Assembly: GCA_949295115.1 (NCBI GenBank)
Contig: CASFJU010000013.1
Span: 30,126-94,125, forward strand
DNA from: an uncultured Phascolarctobacterium sp.
GTDB lineage: Bacteria > Bacillota > Negativicutes > Acidaminococcales > Acidaminococcaceae
Reading direction: 5' to 3'
DNA length: 64,000 nt
The notes below the pieces were generated by a model that worked only from the letters and a program-made list of their open reading frames with translations, was not told the origin of the DNA and made no database searches. Shown here one piece after another: positions 1 to 8,351 of the stretch. Within the stretch, counting starts at the first letter, position 1. Each line of letters starts with the position of its first letter. A program made the translations under genes and the position numbers.

Positions 1-116
1 TTAAACGCATCAAGTTCGGCACGTTAAGCCTTAAAGGCTTGAGCAAGGGCAAAATGCGCGAGCTGGATGACGCTGAAGTGGAAAATTTAAAAAAGGCGGC
101 GCTGATAAATGGCTAA
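1..116 (+). CDS. Pseudouridine synthase (RluB/RsuA family), C-terminal end only
   Basis: An open frame enters from the left edge (codons from base 3) and ends at the TAA at 114-116, giving 37 residues that begin KRIKFGTLSLKGL and contain MRELDDAEVENLKKAA. This resembles the C-terminal tail of RluB/RsuA-type 23S/16S rRNA pseudouridine synthases, where a basic LkRi-fG-lsL-gLk--G--ReLt-eE---Lk pattern follows the catalytic domain. The catalytic Asp lies outside the window. It overlaps the next gene start by 8 bases, so the two are translationally coupled. In Firmicutes a pseudouridine synthase often precedes an HI0933 flavoprotein and cmk, which supports the call. Recognition rests on a short tail, so the exact subfamily is unsure. 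Confidence 0.6.
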   Translation, partial: KRIKFGTLSLKGLSKGKMRELDDAEVENLKKAALING

Positions 117-1350
117 GGTAATTGTCATCGGCGGCGGGGCGGCAGGCTTACTGGCAGGCATTGCCGCTGCACAGAACGGCGCGCAGACAACGATAATTGA
201 AAAAATGCGCCGTCCCGGCAAAAAAATGCTGATTACCGGCAAGGGGCGCTGCAATATTACCAATAACTGCGATTTGCAGGAGATTATCAAAAACATCCCC
301 GGCAACGGGCGCTTTTTAAACAGCGCGCTGCGCCGCTTTACCAATCAGGATATTGTGCAGCTGTTGGAGGACAACGGGCTGCCGACGAAGGTTGAACGCG
401 GCGGCAGGGTATTCCCTGTCAGCGATAAGGCTGTGGACGTGGTTGACACGCTGGTTAAAATTTTTAAGGATTACGGCGGCAGGCTGCTTTTGGATACCAA
501 AGTAAAAAGCATTGCGGCGGAGTTCGGTAAAATTAAAGGCGTGGTGACGGAGGACGGTCAGCGCTTTGAAGCGGACGCCGTAATACTGGCGGCGGGCGGC
601 TCGTCCTATCCCGGTACGGGCAGCGACGGCAGCGGCGTTAAGCTTGCCAAAGCCGTGGGGCACAGCATTGTGCCGTTAAAACCGTGCCTGGTGCCGCTGG
701 AAAGCGATTCGCCCTATATACCAGATTTGCAGGGCTTAAGCCTGCGCAATATCGAAGGCACTGTATACGCCGAGGGCAAAAAAATCGGCGCGGAATTTGG
801 CGAGATGCTGTTTACGCATTTCGGCGTTTCCGGACCGATAATCCTTTCGCTGAGCAAATGCGTGGCAGAAGCCATCGCCGCGGGCGCGCAGGATATTGAA
901 CTGCACATTGATTTAAAGCCCGCGCTTGATAAAGACAAGCTGGACGCGCGTTTGCAGCGCGATTTTGTGCAGTACAGCCGCAAGCAGATGGCTAACGGCA
1001 TGAAGGATTTGCTGCCGCAGCGTTTAATTGCGCCGGTGCTGGACGAAGCCTTTATTGATGAGGAAAAATTCGTCAACCAGCTTTCGCGCGCTGAACGCCA
1101 GCGCATAGTTGATGTGCTAAAGGCGTTTGTGGTGCCCATTACCGGCACGCGCCCTTTGGCAGAGGCGATTGTTACGGCGGGCGGCGTAAGTTTGAAAGAG
1201 ATTGACCCGAAAACGATGGAATCCAAACTGGTAAAAGGCCTGTTTATTGCGGGCGAGGTTATGGACATCGACGGTTATACAGGCGGCTACAATTTGCAGG
1301 CGGCGTTTTCAACAGGCTATGCCGCGGGCACGTTTGCCGCACAAATATAA
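109..1350 (+). CDS. HI0933-family NAD(P)/FAD-dependent oxidoreductase
   Basis: A 413-residue cytoplasmic flavoprotein of the HI0933/YhiN (BaiN-like) family. The N-terminal FAD-binding Rossmann motif GGGAAGL is at residues 8-14. The family hallmark GKGRCNITN follows at about 44-52, and the C-terminal FAD-contacting segment GYTGGYNLQAAFSTG sits near 390-404. Length fits the family (about 400-420). The substrate of most members is unknown; some gut clostridial relatives (BaiN) reduce bile-acid intermediates, but that cannot be inferred here. The ATG at 109 lies inside the preceding gene and cmk follows after 17 bases, so this is part of a pseudouridine synthase - flavoprotein - cmk - plsC - ispH operon. 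Confidence 0.9.
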   Translation: MAKVIVIGGGAAGLLAGIAAAQNGAQTTIIEKMRRPGKKMLITGKGRCNITNNCDLQEIIKNIPGNGRFLNSALRRFTNQDIVQLLEDNGLPTKVERGGRVFPVSDKAVDVVDTLVKIFKDYGGRLLLDTKVKSIAAEFGKIKGVVTEDGQRFEADAVILAAGGSSYPGTGSDGSGVKLAKAVGHSIVPLKPCLVPLESDSPYIPDLQGLSLRNIEGTVYAEGKKIGAEFGEMLFTHFGVSGPIILSLSKCVAEAIAAGAQDIELHIDLKPALDKDKLDARLQRDFVQYSRKQMANGMKDLLPQRLIAPVLDEAFIDEEKFVNQLSRAERQRIVDVLKAFVVPITGTRPLAEAIVTAGGVSLKEIDPKTMESKLVKGLFIAGEVMDIDGYTGGYNLQAAFSTGYAAGTFAAQI

Positions 1351-1367
1351 AAACAGGTGGGGATAAA

Positions 1368-2036
1368 ATGAATGCACAAAAACCGGTAATTGCCATCGAC
1401 GGGCCGGCGGGCGCTGGCAAAAGCACCATCGCCAAGCTGGTGGCAGGCAAACTTGGTTATATTTATATCGATACGGGCGCAATGTACCGCTCCGTGGCAT
1501 GGAGGTTTCTGCAAAGCGGCGAAGCATTCAGCCCGGAGCTGGCGGAAAAACTGGCGCGCAGTATGGTTATCACCTTTAAGCCGGAAGCAAGCGTGAACCG
1601 CGTGTTTGTGGACGGCACGGAGGTAACGGACGCTATCCGCTCGCCGGAGGTTACGGCTATTGTTTCCAAAGTATCCGCCGTGGGCGGCGTGCGCGAGGAA
1701 ATGGTGAACCAGCAGCGCCGTATGGGTGAAGCGGGCGGCGTGGTAATGGACGGGCGCGATATCGGTACGGTGGTGTTCCCCCATGCGCAGGTTAAGATTT
1801 TTTTGACGGCCAGCGTAAAAGAGCGTGCTATGCGCCGCTATAAGGAAATGCTTGCCAAGGGCGAGCAGGTTGATTTGGCGGAGCTGGAACAGCAGATTGC
1901 CGAGCGTGACCGCCAGGACAGCGAACGCGAAATTTCCCCGCTGAAAAAGGCGGACGACGCTGAATTTTTAGATACCTCTGACATGACTATTGACGAAGTG
2001 GCAGAGCATATTTTGCAAAAAGTACAGGAGAAATAA
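1368..2036 (+). CDS. cmk: Cytidylate kinase
   Basis: A 222-residue (d)CMP kinase, which phosphorylates CMP/dCMP to the diphosphate with ATP. The P-loop GPAGAGKST is at residues 12-20, followed by the conserved DTGAMYR nucleotide-binding segment. VVMDGRDIGTVVFP and the RRYKEM/RDRQDSERE segments in the second half form the CMP-binding and lid regions. Length and motif order are normal for the family. A GGTGGGGATAAA ribosome site precedes the ATG. The stop at 2036 is one base before the plsC start, so the two genes are tightly coupled in one operon. Confidence 0.97.
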   Translation: MNAQKPVIAIDGPAGAGKSTIAKLVAGKLGYIYIDTGAMYRSVAWRFLQSGEAFSPELAEKLARSMVITFKPEASVNRVFVDGTEVTDAIRSPEVTAIVSKVSAVGGVREEMVNQQRRMGEAGGVVMDGRDIGTVVFPHAQVKIFLTASVKERAMRRYKEMLAKGEQVDLAELEQQIAERDRQDSEREISPLKKADDAEFLDTSDMTIDEVAEHILQKVQEK

Positions 2037-2037
2037 G

Positions 2038-2625
2038 ATGCTGTATTCTTTTTTAGATGTGGTGCTGGGTATTTTGTTCCGCATTTTTCTGCGGCTTGAA
2101 GTACACGGCGCGGAAAATATCCCCAAAACAGGGCCGCTGGTTATTGCCAGCAACCATTTAAGCCTGCTGGACCCGCCTGTTATCGGCGTGGCGGCGCCCC
2201 GCAAGGTGCATTTTATGGCCAAGCAGGAACTGTTTGTGCCGGTGTTGGGGTATATTTACAAAACTCTGGGCGCGTTCCCTGTTAAGCGCGGCGGCGCGGA
2301 CAGGGCAGCCATTAAACACGGAATCGAGATTCTGCAAAGCGGCGAGGTGCTGGCGATATTCCCGGAAGGGACGCGCAGCAAAACAGGGCAGCTTGGCAAG
2401 CTTGAACCGGGCGCTTTGATGATGGCGGGCAAAAGCAATGCCGTTATTGTGCCGACCGCGGTAAGCGGCACGGATATTAAACGCTGCGGCAGGCTGTGGC
2501 CCAAGGTTACGGTGCGTTTTGGCACGCCGGTGCCGTTCCCGCCGGTCGGTTTAAGCAAAGAGGTTTTGCAGGATTTGACAGATAAATTGACAGCAGACAT
2601 TAAAGCTCTGCAGGGAGTGAAGTAA
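2038..2625 (+). CDS. plsC: 1-acyl-sn-glycerol-3-phosphate acyltransferase (PlsC family)
   Basis: A 195-residue lysophosphatidic acid acyltransferase for phospholipid synthesis. The catalytic HX4D motif is NHLSLLD (His40, Asp45), and the phosphate-binding FPEGTR motif is at 108-113. One hydrophobic N-terminal segment (about 3-18) anchors it at the inner membrane. I start it at the ATG at 2038 because it has an AGGAG site 8 bases upstream and the sequence begins at the family's usual hydrophobic stretch. A frame-open upstream extension into cmk is not needed. The stop directly abuts the ispH start at 2626. Confidence 0.93.
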   Translation: MLYSFLDVVLGILFRIFLRLEVHGAENIPKTGPLVIASNHLSLLDPPVIGVAAPRKVHFMAKQELFVPVLGYIYKTLGAFPVKRGGADRAAIKHGIEILQSGEVLAIFPEGTRSKTGQLGKLEPGALMMAGKSNAVIVPTAVSGTDIKRCGRLWPKVTVRFGTPVPFPPVGLSKEVLQDLTDKLTADIKALQGVK

Positions 2626-4695
2626 ATGCAGGTGTTTATAGCCGAACCGTGCGGTTTTTGCTACGGCGTCAAGCGTGCGGTGGAAATGGCGCGCGGCGAG
2701 TGCGGCAAGGAAGGCAACCCGGCGACGCTGGGGCCTTTAATCCATAACCCGCAGCTGATTGACGAGCTTGCGCAGAAGGGCGTGGGCTGCAAGGACAGCC
2801 TTGATGATTTTGCAAATGGCGATACGGTTATTTTCCGTTCGCACGGTGTCGGGCCCGAAATTTATGAAAAAGCGGAAGCAAAGGACCTGAAAATTTGCGA
2901 CGCGACCTGCCCGCATGTGCGCGCGGCGCAGTTAAAAGCCAAAAAATTAGCCGATGAAGGGTACTTTGTGATAATTATCGGAGAAAAAAATCATCCTGAA
3001 GTAAAAAGTATCTCGGCATGGGCAGGAAAACATGCTATAATAGTAGAATATAATAAAGATATTGCCGGTATACCCGTTGCAGATAAATATGGCGTAATCA
3101 TCCAGACGACTTTCGAGCTGGCCAGATTTGAAGAACTGCTGGCCGCAATTAAGGAAGCGCGCCCCGGAGAGTACAAAGTAGAAAAAACTATCTGCAATGC
3201 GACCAGCGAACGCCAGAACGCGGCGGCTGAGCTTGCCGCTAAGGTTGACGCTTTTATCGTTATCGGCGGTAAAAACAGCGCTAATACAAGGCACTTATAT
3301 GATATTGTTGCCCGGCGCTGTAAAATCGCATACCACATCGAAACAGCTGCGGAATTAAAACCGGAAATGTTCAGTGGTTGCACCAAAATCGGAATTACGG
3401 CCGGTGCTTCGACGCCGGACCGATTAATCAAGGAGGCTTTATTTGTAATGGAAAACATGGAAAACATGGACTTTGGAAGCATGCTGGAGGAGAGCTGGGA
3501 AAACAATGACATTTACCCCGGCAAAATCGTGAAGGCAACTGTAATTCAAAAGGACAAGGATGAAGTTTATGTAGACTTTGGCTATATGAAAGAGGGCGCA
3601 ATCGCTTACAGCGAATGGGCTGCAGGCGACCCCGAAGAAGTTGCAAAAACCATCAATGTTGGCGACGAAGTGGAAGCTAAGGTTATTCCTGGCACTTCCA
3701 AAGATGATTTCGTTCGTCTGTCCAAAATCCGCGCTGAGCAGGATGCTGCGTGGAAAAACGTTCCCGAACTGGCTGAAGGCGAAAAACGCCCGGCTACCGT
3801 TAAAGTTCTGCGCGTAATCAAAAACCGCCAGAAAAACATCGTCGGCCTTGCCGTTGCCGTTGAAGGCGTTGAAGGCTTTATGCCGGCATCCCACGTTGAA
3901 CTGCGCCGCGTAGAGGACTTCACCCCGTACATCGGCCAGGAGCTGGAAGCTGAAATTATTGAAGTTGACACCGCTAAAAAACGCCTTGTAGTAAGCCGCC
4001 GCGATTTGCTGCGCGCTGAACGCGAAGCTAAAGCACAGGCATGGCGCGAAGCTAAGGCTGCACGCATTGCCGCTGCCAAAGAAGCACGCGAAGCTGCCGA
4101 AGAAGAAGCATACAACAGCGTTGAAGAAGGCCAGGTTGTACCGGGCAAAGTTCTGCGCATTGCTGATTTCGGCCTGTTTGTAGAAGTAGGCAAAGGCCTT
4201 GTAGGCCTTGTTCACAACACCGAACTTTCCTGGGACCGCAGCGTTAAAGCGAAAGATTTTGAACCCGAAACCGAAGTTACCGTTCTGGTTAAAAAGATTG
4301 ACCGCGAAGCAAAACGCGTTGCACTCAGCATTAAAGCAACTCAGGAAGATCCGTGGGTAACCGAAGCCAACGCTCTGCCGGAAGGCGCTATCGTTAAAGG
4401 CATCGTAACCCGCTTCCTGCCCTTCGGCGCTATCGTTAAAGTAACCGACAGGGTAGAAGGCCTTGTACATGTTTCCGAAATTGCCGACACCCGCGTTGAA
4501 AAACCGGAAGACGTTTTGGAAGCAGGCCAGGAAGTTGTTGTTAAAGTTATCAAAAAAGACATGGAACACAAAAAAATCGGCCTGAGCATTGCCAAAGCTG
4601 CCAAAGAAAAAGAAAAAGCCGAATACAGCGCTTATCTTAACAGCAATCCGGAACTGACTCAGGACCTTTCCGAACAGCTTGACACTTTGAAATAA
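2626..4695 (+). CDS. ispH: IspH (HMB-PP reductase) fused to ribosomal protein S1
   Basis: A 689-residue bifunctional protein. Residues 1 to about 280 are 4-hydroxy-3-methylbut-2-enyl diphosphate reductase, the last step of the MEP isoprenoid pathway, with the three [4Fe-4S] cysteine contexts GFCYGV (Cys12), DATCPH and TICNATSERQ. Residues about 290-660 hold four S1 RNA-binding domains (roughly 293-365, 382-460, 502-570, 585-660), separated between the second and third by a charged Ala/Glu/Arg-rich helix. Such IspH-S1 fusions are known in Negativicutes and some Clostridia. An internal AAGGAGG at 3430-3436 precedes an in-frame ATG at 3448 (residue 275), exactly at the domain boundary, so free S1 may also be made. 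The IPP isomerase gene follows directly. Confidence 0.95.
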   Translation: MQVFIAEPCGFCYGVKRAVEMARGECGKEGNPATLGPLIHNPQLIDELAQKGVGCKDSLDDFANGDTVIFRSHGVGPEIYEKAEAKDLKICDATCPHVRAAQLKAKKLADEGYFVIIIGEKNHPEVKSISAWAGKHAIIVEYNKDIAGIPVADKYGVIIQTTFELARFEELLAAIKEARPGEYKVEKTICNATSERQNAAAELAAKVDAFIVIGGKNSANTRHLYDIVARRCKIAYHIETAAELKPEMFSGCTKIGITAGASTPDRLIKEALFVMENMENMDFGSMLEESWENNDIYPGKIVKATVIQKDKDEVYVDFGYMKEGAIAYSEWAAGDPEEVAKTINVGDEVEAKVIPGTSKDDFVRLSKIRAEQDAAWKNVPELAEGEKRPATVKVLRVIKNRQKNIVGLAVAVEGVEGFMPASHVELRRVEDFTPYIGQELEAEIIEVDTAKKRLVVSRRDLLRAEREAKAQAWREAKAARIAAAKEAREAAEEEAYNSVEEGQVVPGKVLRIADFGLFVEVGKGLVGLVHNTELSWDRSVKAKDFEPETEVTVLVKKIDREAKRVALSIKATQEDPWVTEANALPEGAIVKGIVTRFLPFGAIVKVTDRVEGLVHVSEIADTRVEKPEDVLEAGQEVVVKVIKKDMEHKKIGLSIAKAAKEKEKAEYSAYLNSNPELTQDLSEQLDTLK
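3430..3450 (+). promoter_or_regulatory. Internal Shine-Dalgarno and in-frame ATG at the IspH/S1 boundary
   Basis: A consensus AAGGAGG (3430-3436) lies 11 bases before an ATG (3448-3450) in the same frame as ispH. The start falls just after the last IspH helix and just before the first S1 domain. Translation from it would give a 415-residue S1-only protein. This is seen in the sequence; its use in the cell is inference. Confidence 0.5.
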
Positions 4696-4712
4696 TTTTA
4701 CGGTGGTATTGA

Positions 4713-5750
4713 ATGTCGCGCGAACAGAGGAAACTTGACCATATCAAATACGCGTTAAAGCTTGGCGACGGTCCGCAGACAAGCGGCCTTGAGCATGTGC
4801 ATTTTGTGCATAACTGCCTGCCCGAGCTTAACCCGCAGGATATCAGCCTTTCCTCACGGTTCGGCGGCATTCTGCTTTTATCGCCCTTTTTAATCAACGC
4901 CGTTACCGGTGGGGCAGAGGCCGTTACCGAAATCAACCGCCGTCTGGCGCAGGCCGCAAAAAAAGCAGGCGCGGTGCTGGCAGTAGGTTCGCAGTACGGT
5001 GCGGTTAAGCGCAAAACCAATTATTACAGCTATGAGGTTGTGCGCGAGGAATACCCTGACGGCGTAATTTTTGCCAACACCAGCGCGCTGGCGACGCCGG
5101 AGGAAGCGCTGGAAGCCGTAAAGATGATTGACGCCGACGCACTGCAAATCCATTTGAACCCGGCACAGGAGCTTATTATGCCAGAAGGCGACCGCGAGTT
5201 TAAAGGTTTGTTTGCCAATATGCAGCGCATTTTAGATAAATGCTGCGTGCCCGTTATTGTTAAGGAAACGGGCTGCGGCATAGCGGCGCGGCAGGTTAAG
5301 CAGCTTTTAAAGGCAGGCTTTACTTGTTTTGACGTTGGAGGCGCGGGCGGCACAAACTTTCCGGCTATTGAAGCGGCACGCTACGGCGGTACCACGCTTT
5401 TAAACAGCTGGGGGCTTAACACGGCGCAGACTTTGCTGGAAACCGGCAGCGTATGCGGCAGCGAAGGCTATATAGCAGCAACCGGCGGCGTGCGCACGGG
5501 GCTTGACGCAGCAAAATGCCTGGCGCTTGGCGCCGATGTCATCGGCATGGCGGGCAATGTGCTGGCAGCAGCCGTTAATGACGGCGCAGACGCGGCGGCA
5601 GAGCTGATAACGCAGGCAGAGGACGAGCTGCGGCTGTTAATGCTTTTAACGGGCGCGCCCGATATCCGCAGTATGCGGACTAAGCCTTTGTATTTTACAG
5701 GCCAGCTGCTTGATTTTATGCAGTGCAAAAATAAACGGTATAACACTTAG
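4713..5750 (+). CDS. fni: Type 2 isopentenyl-diphosphate delta-isomerase
   Basis: A 345-residue FMN-dependent isomerase that interconverts IPP and DMAPP. The N-terminal RKLDHIKYAL segment, the LLLSPFLINAVTGG strand-loop, the VGSQYGAV segment, the catalytic-region PVIVKETGCGI, and the phosphate-binding DVGGAGGTNF and TGGVRTGLDAAKCLALGA segments are all typical of IDI-2. Length matches the family. It lies 17 bases after the ispH-S1 fusion, so the two isoprenoid enzymes are likely co-transcribed. A perfect terminator hairpin overlaps its stop codon. Confidence 0.93.
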   Translation: MSREQRKLDHIKYALKLGDGPQTSGLEHVHFVHNCLPELNPQDISLSSRFGGILLLSPFLINAVTGGAEAVTEINRRLAQAAKKAGAVLAVGSQYGAVKRKTNYYSYEVVREEYPDGVIFANTSALATPEEALEAVKMIDADALQIHLNPAQELIMPEGDREFKGLFANMQRILDKCCVPVIVKETGCGIAARQVKQLLKAGFTCFDVGGAGGTNFPAIEAARYGGTTLLNSWGLNTAQTLLETGSVCGSEGYIAATGGVRTGLDAAKCLALGADVIGMAGNVLAAAVNDGADAAAELITQAEDELRLLMLLTGAPDIRSMRTKPLYFTGQLLDFMQCKNKRYNT

Positions 5751-5765
5751 TTATACCGTTTTAAT
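5733..5765 (+). terminator. Intrinsic terminator after the ispH-fni operon
   Basis: A perfect 12-bp stem (AAACGGTATAAC at 5733-5744 with its complement at 5750-5761) encloses a 5-base loop and is followed by a short T-rich run. The left arm overlaps the last codons of fni. Confidence 0.8.
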
Positions 5766-5789
5766 ATATTTGATTATACTTTTGTTAAA

Positions 5790-5918
5790 TTTTTAATTGG
5801 CGCAAGATAAATAATGCGGTTCGTAAATTTTGCTCCTTGTTCAGTCGCAAAATTTGCGTGGCTTCACTGGCACAATTATAAACATCGCCTTTGGCTCGTT
5901 TCTAATTGGCGATTCAGC
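5790..5918. other. Structured intergenic segment between fni and rpmB
   Basis: No gene is seen. The segment contains an imperfect 12-base inverted repeat (5822-5833 with 5847-5858, one mismatch), and TCGCC/GGCGA (5885-5889 with 5908-5912) plus TGGCT/AGCCA arms. It may be an intergenic palindromic repeat or simply part of the convergent 3' untranslated regions of fni and rpmB. No second copy was noticed in the window. Confidence 0.3.
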
Positions 5919-5920
5919 CA

Positions 5921-5960
5921 AAAAAATAAGCCCAATACCAAAAGGTATCAGGCTTATTTT
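5921..5960 (-). terminator. Intrinsic terminator of rpmB
   Basis: AATAAGCC (5925-5932) pairs with GGCTTATT (5951-5958), with an inner ATACC/GGTAT stem. Read on the minus strand the hairpin is followed by a run of T (complement of the A run at 5920-5926). Confidence 0.8.
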
Positions 5961-5974
5961 AAAATCCGTCAGAA

Positions 5975-6166
5975 TCAGATAGCGCGGTTAACTTTACCGG
6001 AACGCAAGCAACGGGTGCAAACGTTGATACGTTTTACAGAACCATTAACAACTGCTCTTACCTGCTGAATGTTCGGTTTCCAAGCGCGTTTAGAATGTCT
6101 ATTGGAATGGCTGACGTTACAACCAGCTTGAATACCTTTGCCGCAAACTTCGCAAATGGATGCCAT
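5975..6166 (-). CDS. rpmB: 50S ribosomal protein L28
   Basis: A 63-residue ribosomal large-subunit protein. It starts MASICEVCGKG and keeps two CxxC pairs (CEVC near the N-terminus and CTRC near the C-terminus), so it is the zinc-binding form. The ATG at 6166 is chosen because AAGGAGGTGGGACTC places a strong ribosome site 7 to 9 bases upstream; a GTG three codons further upstream overlaps that site. It is a single-gene transcription unit, divergent from recG, with its own promoter and terminator. Confidence 0.96.
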   Translation of the reverse strand: MASICEVCGKGIQAGCNVSHSNRHSKRAWKPNIQQVRAVVNGSVKRINVCTRCLRSGKVNRAI

Positions 6167-6219
6167 GAGTCCCACCTCCTTAACGTAATTCGAGCATCAG
6201 TTACAAATTTAACAGAAGT

Positions 6220-6248
6220 ATCATACCATAGAATGAACTTAAAAGCAA
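6220..6248 (-). promoter_or_regulatory. Sigma-70 type promoter of rpmB
   Basis: On the minus strand TTGCTT (6243-6248) is separated by 17 bases from TATGAT (6220-6225), about 55 bases upstream of the rpmB start. Confidence 0.6.
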
Positions 6249-6276
6249 GAGATTTTTAGATTGGCAGCGTGATTTT

Positions 6277-8340
6277 ATGTGGTGGCAGGAGCCGGTAACA
6301 AAATTAAAAGGGATTGGCCCTAAAAAAGCGGCGGATTTTGCAAACTTAAACGTCTTTACCATTGGCGATTTGCTGAACCGTTATCCGCGCACTTACGTGG
6401 ACCAGAGCAAGGTGAAAACCATCGGCGAGCTGCGCACGGACGGCGAAAAGCAGCTGTTCCGCGCGGAGGTATACCGCGTGGCGGACAGGATATCGGCGCG
6501 GCGCATGCGTTATACTTTGGTAACGGTTACGGATGGCAGCGGCAGATTTGCCGAAATTTATATGTTTGCGCATCAGCGCTTCCAGACACGCAATTACAAA
6601 CCGGGCGTGCAGCTTTTAATTGACGGCAAGGTGCAGCCGGGGCGCGGCGGGGCAAAAATTGTTACCGACGCTTATGTGCAGATTTTAAAGGACAACGAGG
6701 AAGCAGCGGCGCCCGGAATACTGCCGGTATATGCGTTAAGCGGCGCGCTGACGCAGCAGAATTTGCGTACAGCTGTTAAGGCGGCGCTGGCCATGGCAGA
6801 AGACTACCTGCCGGAATCGCTGCCGCAGGACGTAATTGCGGCGAAGAAACTGCCGCCGCGTCTGGAAGCGTTGAAAAACATTCACTTCCCCGAAAGTTTT
6901 GCGGCGCTGGCCAAAGCACGCAGCCGTTTTGTATTTGAAGAACTGTTTTTATTGCAGTGCGGGCTTTTGTATTACCGCAGCAAGGTTAAAAGCGGCCGCA
7001 GCGGCATTAAAATGGGCGTGGACGGCAAAATTTTAAAAAGCGTGCTGCAAAGCCTGCCGTTTAAACTGACGGAAGCGCAGCAAAAAGCGTGGCAGGATAT
7101 CAGCCTTGACATGCAGGACATCAAGCCCATGCACAGGCTTTTGCAGGGCGACGTTGGCAGCGGCAAAACGGCGGTATCTGCGCTGGCGCTGGCCAAAGCT
7201 GCGGAAAACGGCTACCAGGGCTGCATTATGGTGCCGACGGAAATTTTAGCGCAGCAGCATTACGAAACCTTGCAGCAGTTTTTGCAGCCCGCCGGTATCA
7301 GCATCGGGCTGTTAACCAGCAGCGTTAAGGGCGCGCGCAGGCGCGAACTTTTGGAACAGCTTGCCGACGGCAGCTTGCAGGTGCTTGTCGGTACGCACGC
7401 GCTGATACAGGACGACGTTGTTTTTGACAAGCTCGCCCTTGTCATTACGGACGAACAGCACCGCTTCGGCGTGGAACAGCGAGCCAAACTTGCCAATAAA
7501 TCGGCTTTTGAGCCGGATGTATTGGTTATGACGGCGACGCCAATACCGCGCACATTGGCGCTGACGGTGTATGGCGATTTGGATGTTTCCATAATGAAAG
7601 GCATGCCACCGGGGCGCAAAAGCATTAAAACGCTGTGCTACACCGGCGATAAGCGGCGCGAAGTGTATGCGGGCATGGTGCGGCAGATTCAGGCAGGGCA
7701 TCAGGCGTACGTTGTGTGCGCCGTGATAGAGCAGGGCGAAATGCCGGGTGTGCGTGCGGCAACGGACGTGTATAACGAACTTGCCAAAACATTTTTAAAG
7801 GGCATACCCTGTGCGCTGCTGCACGGCAAAATGAAGCCTGCCGAAAAAGAAGCAATAATGGAAGAGTTTGCCGCCGGTAAAATAAAGGCGCTCATCAGCA
7901 CCACGGTTATCGAAGTTGGCGTGAACGTACCCAACGCCACGCTGATGATTATCGAAAACGCCGACCGCTTCGGACTAGCACAGCTGCACCAGCTGCGCGG
8001 GCGCGTAGGGCGCGGTGAGGCACAGTCCTTCTGCGTGCTGCTCACCGATTCGGATGCGCCGGAAACGCTGGCACGTCTGAACGTGCTGCACACATCCAAC
8101 GACGGTTTTTATCTTGCAGAGCAGGATTTGAAGCTGCGCGGGGCAGGGCAGCTTTTTGGACTTCGCCAGCACGGCTTGCCTGATTTGTATATTGCTGATA
8201 TACTTCAAGATACAGACGTTTTGATTGAGGCGCGCGGCCTTGCCAAACAGGCGCTGGCCGACAAAAAAATTACCGGCGAGATTGAAGAAGCCTTAAACGC
8301 GCAGTTTGACGAACGTTTTAAACGCATTTTTAACAGTTAA
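6277..8340 (+). CDS. recG: ATP-dependent DNA helicase RecG
   Basis: A 687-residue branch-migration helicase that reverses stalled forks and processes Holliday-like junctions. The N-terminal wedge (OB fold) region covers about residues 50-150. Walker A is GDVGSGKT, the DEXH-type box is DEQHRFG followed by VEQR, motif III is TATPIPRTLA, and motif VI is QLHQLRGRVGRG. Length is usual for Firmicutes (about 680). The ribosome site before ATG 6277 is weak. A VTT-domain membrane protein follows 11 bases later. Confidence 0.96.
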   Translation: MWWQEPVTKLKGIGPKKAADFANLNVFTIGDLLNRYPRTYVDQSKVKTIGELRTDGEKQLFRAEVYRVADRISARRMRYTLVTVTDGSGRFAEIYMFAHQRFQTRNYKPGVQLLIDGKVQPGRGGAKIVTDAYVQILKDNEEAAAPGILPVYALSGALTQQNLRTAVKAALAMAEDYLPESLPQDVIAAKKLPPRLEALKNIHFPESFAALAKARSRFVFEELFLLQCGLLYYRSKVKSGRSGIKMGVDGKILKSVLQSLPFKLTEAQQKAWQDISLDMQDIKPMHRLLQGDVGSGKTAVSALALAKAAENGYQGCIMVPTEILAQQHYETLQQFLQPAGISIGLLTSSVKGARRRELLEQLADGSLQVLVGTHALIQDDVVFDKLALVITDEQHRFGVEQRAKLANKSAFEPDVLVMTATPIPRTLALTVYGDLDVSIMKGMPPGRKSIKTLCYTGDKRREVYAGMVRQIQAGHQAYVVCAVIEQGEMPGVRAATDVYNELAKTFLKGIPCALLHGKMKPAEKEAIMEEFAAGKIKALISTTVIEVGVNVPNATLMIIENADRFGLAQLHQLRGRVGRGEAQSFCVLLTDSDAPETLARLNVLHTSNDGFYLAEQDLKLRGAGQLFGLRQHGLPDLYIADILQDTDVLIEARGLAKQALADKKITGEIEEALNAQFDERFKRIFNS

Positions 8341-8351
8341 CGGAGGCACAA

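Noticed and set aside
3439..4569. A long open frame on the minus strand opposite the S1 domains
   Set aside because: It mirrors the strong codon bias of the plus-strand S1 region; the peptide is Phe/Asn-rich with no recognisable domain and lacks a ribosome site.
5814..6068. An 84-codon plus-strand frame upstream of and opposite rpmB
   Set aside because: Its latter half is antisense to the conserved L28 gene and its first half lies in the terminator and repeat region; no ribosome site.
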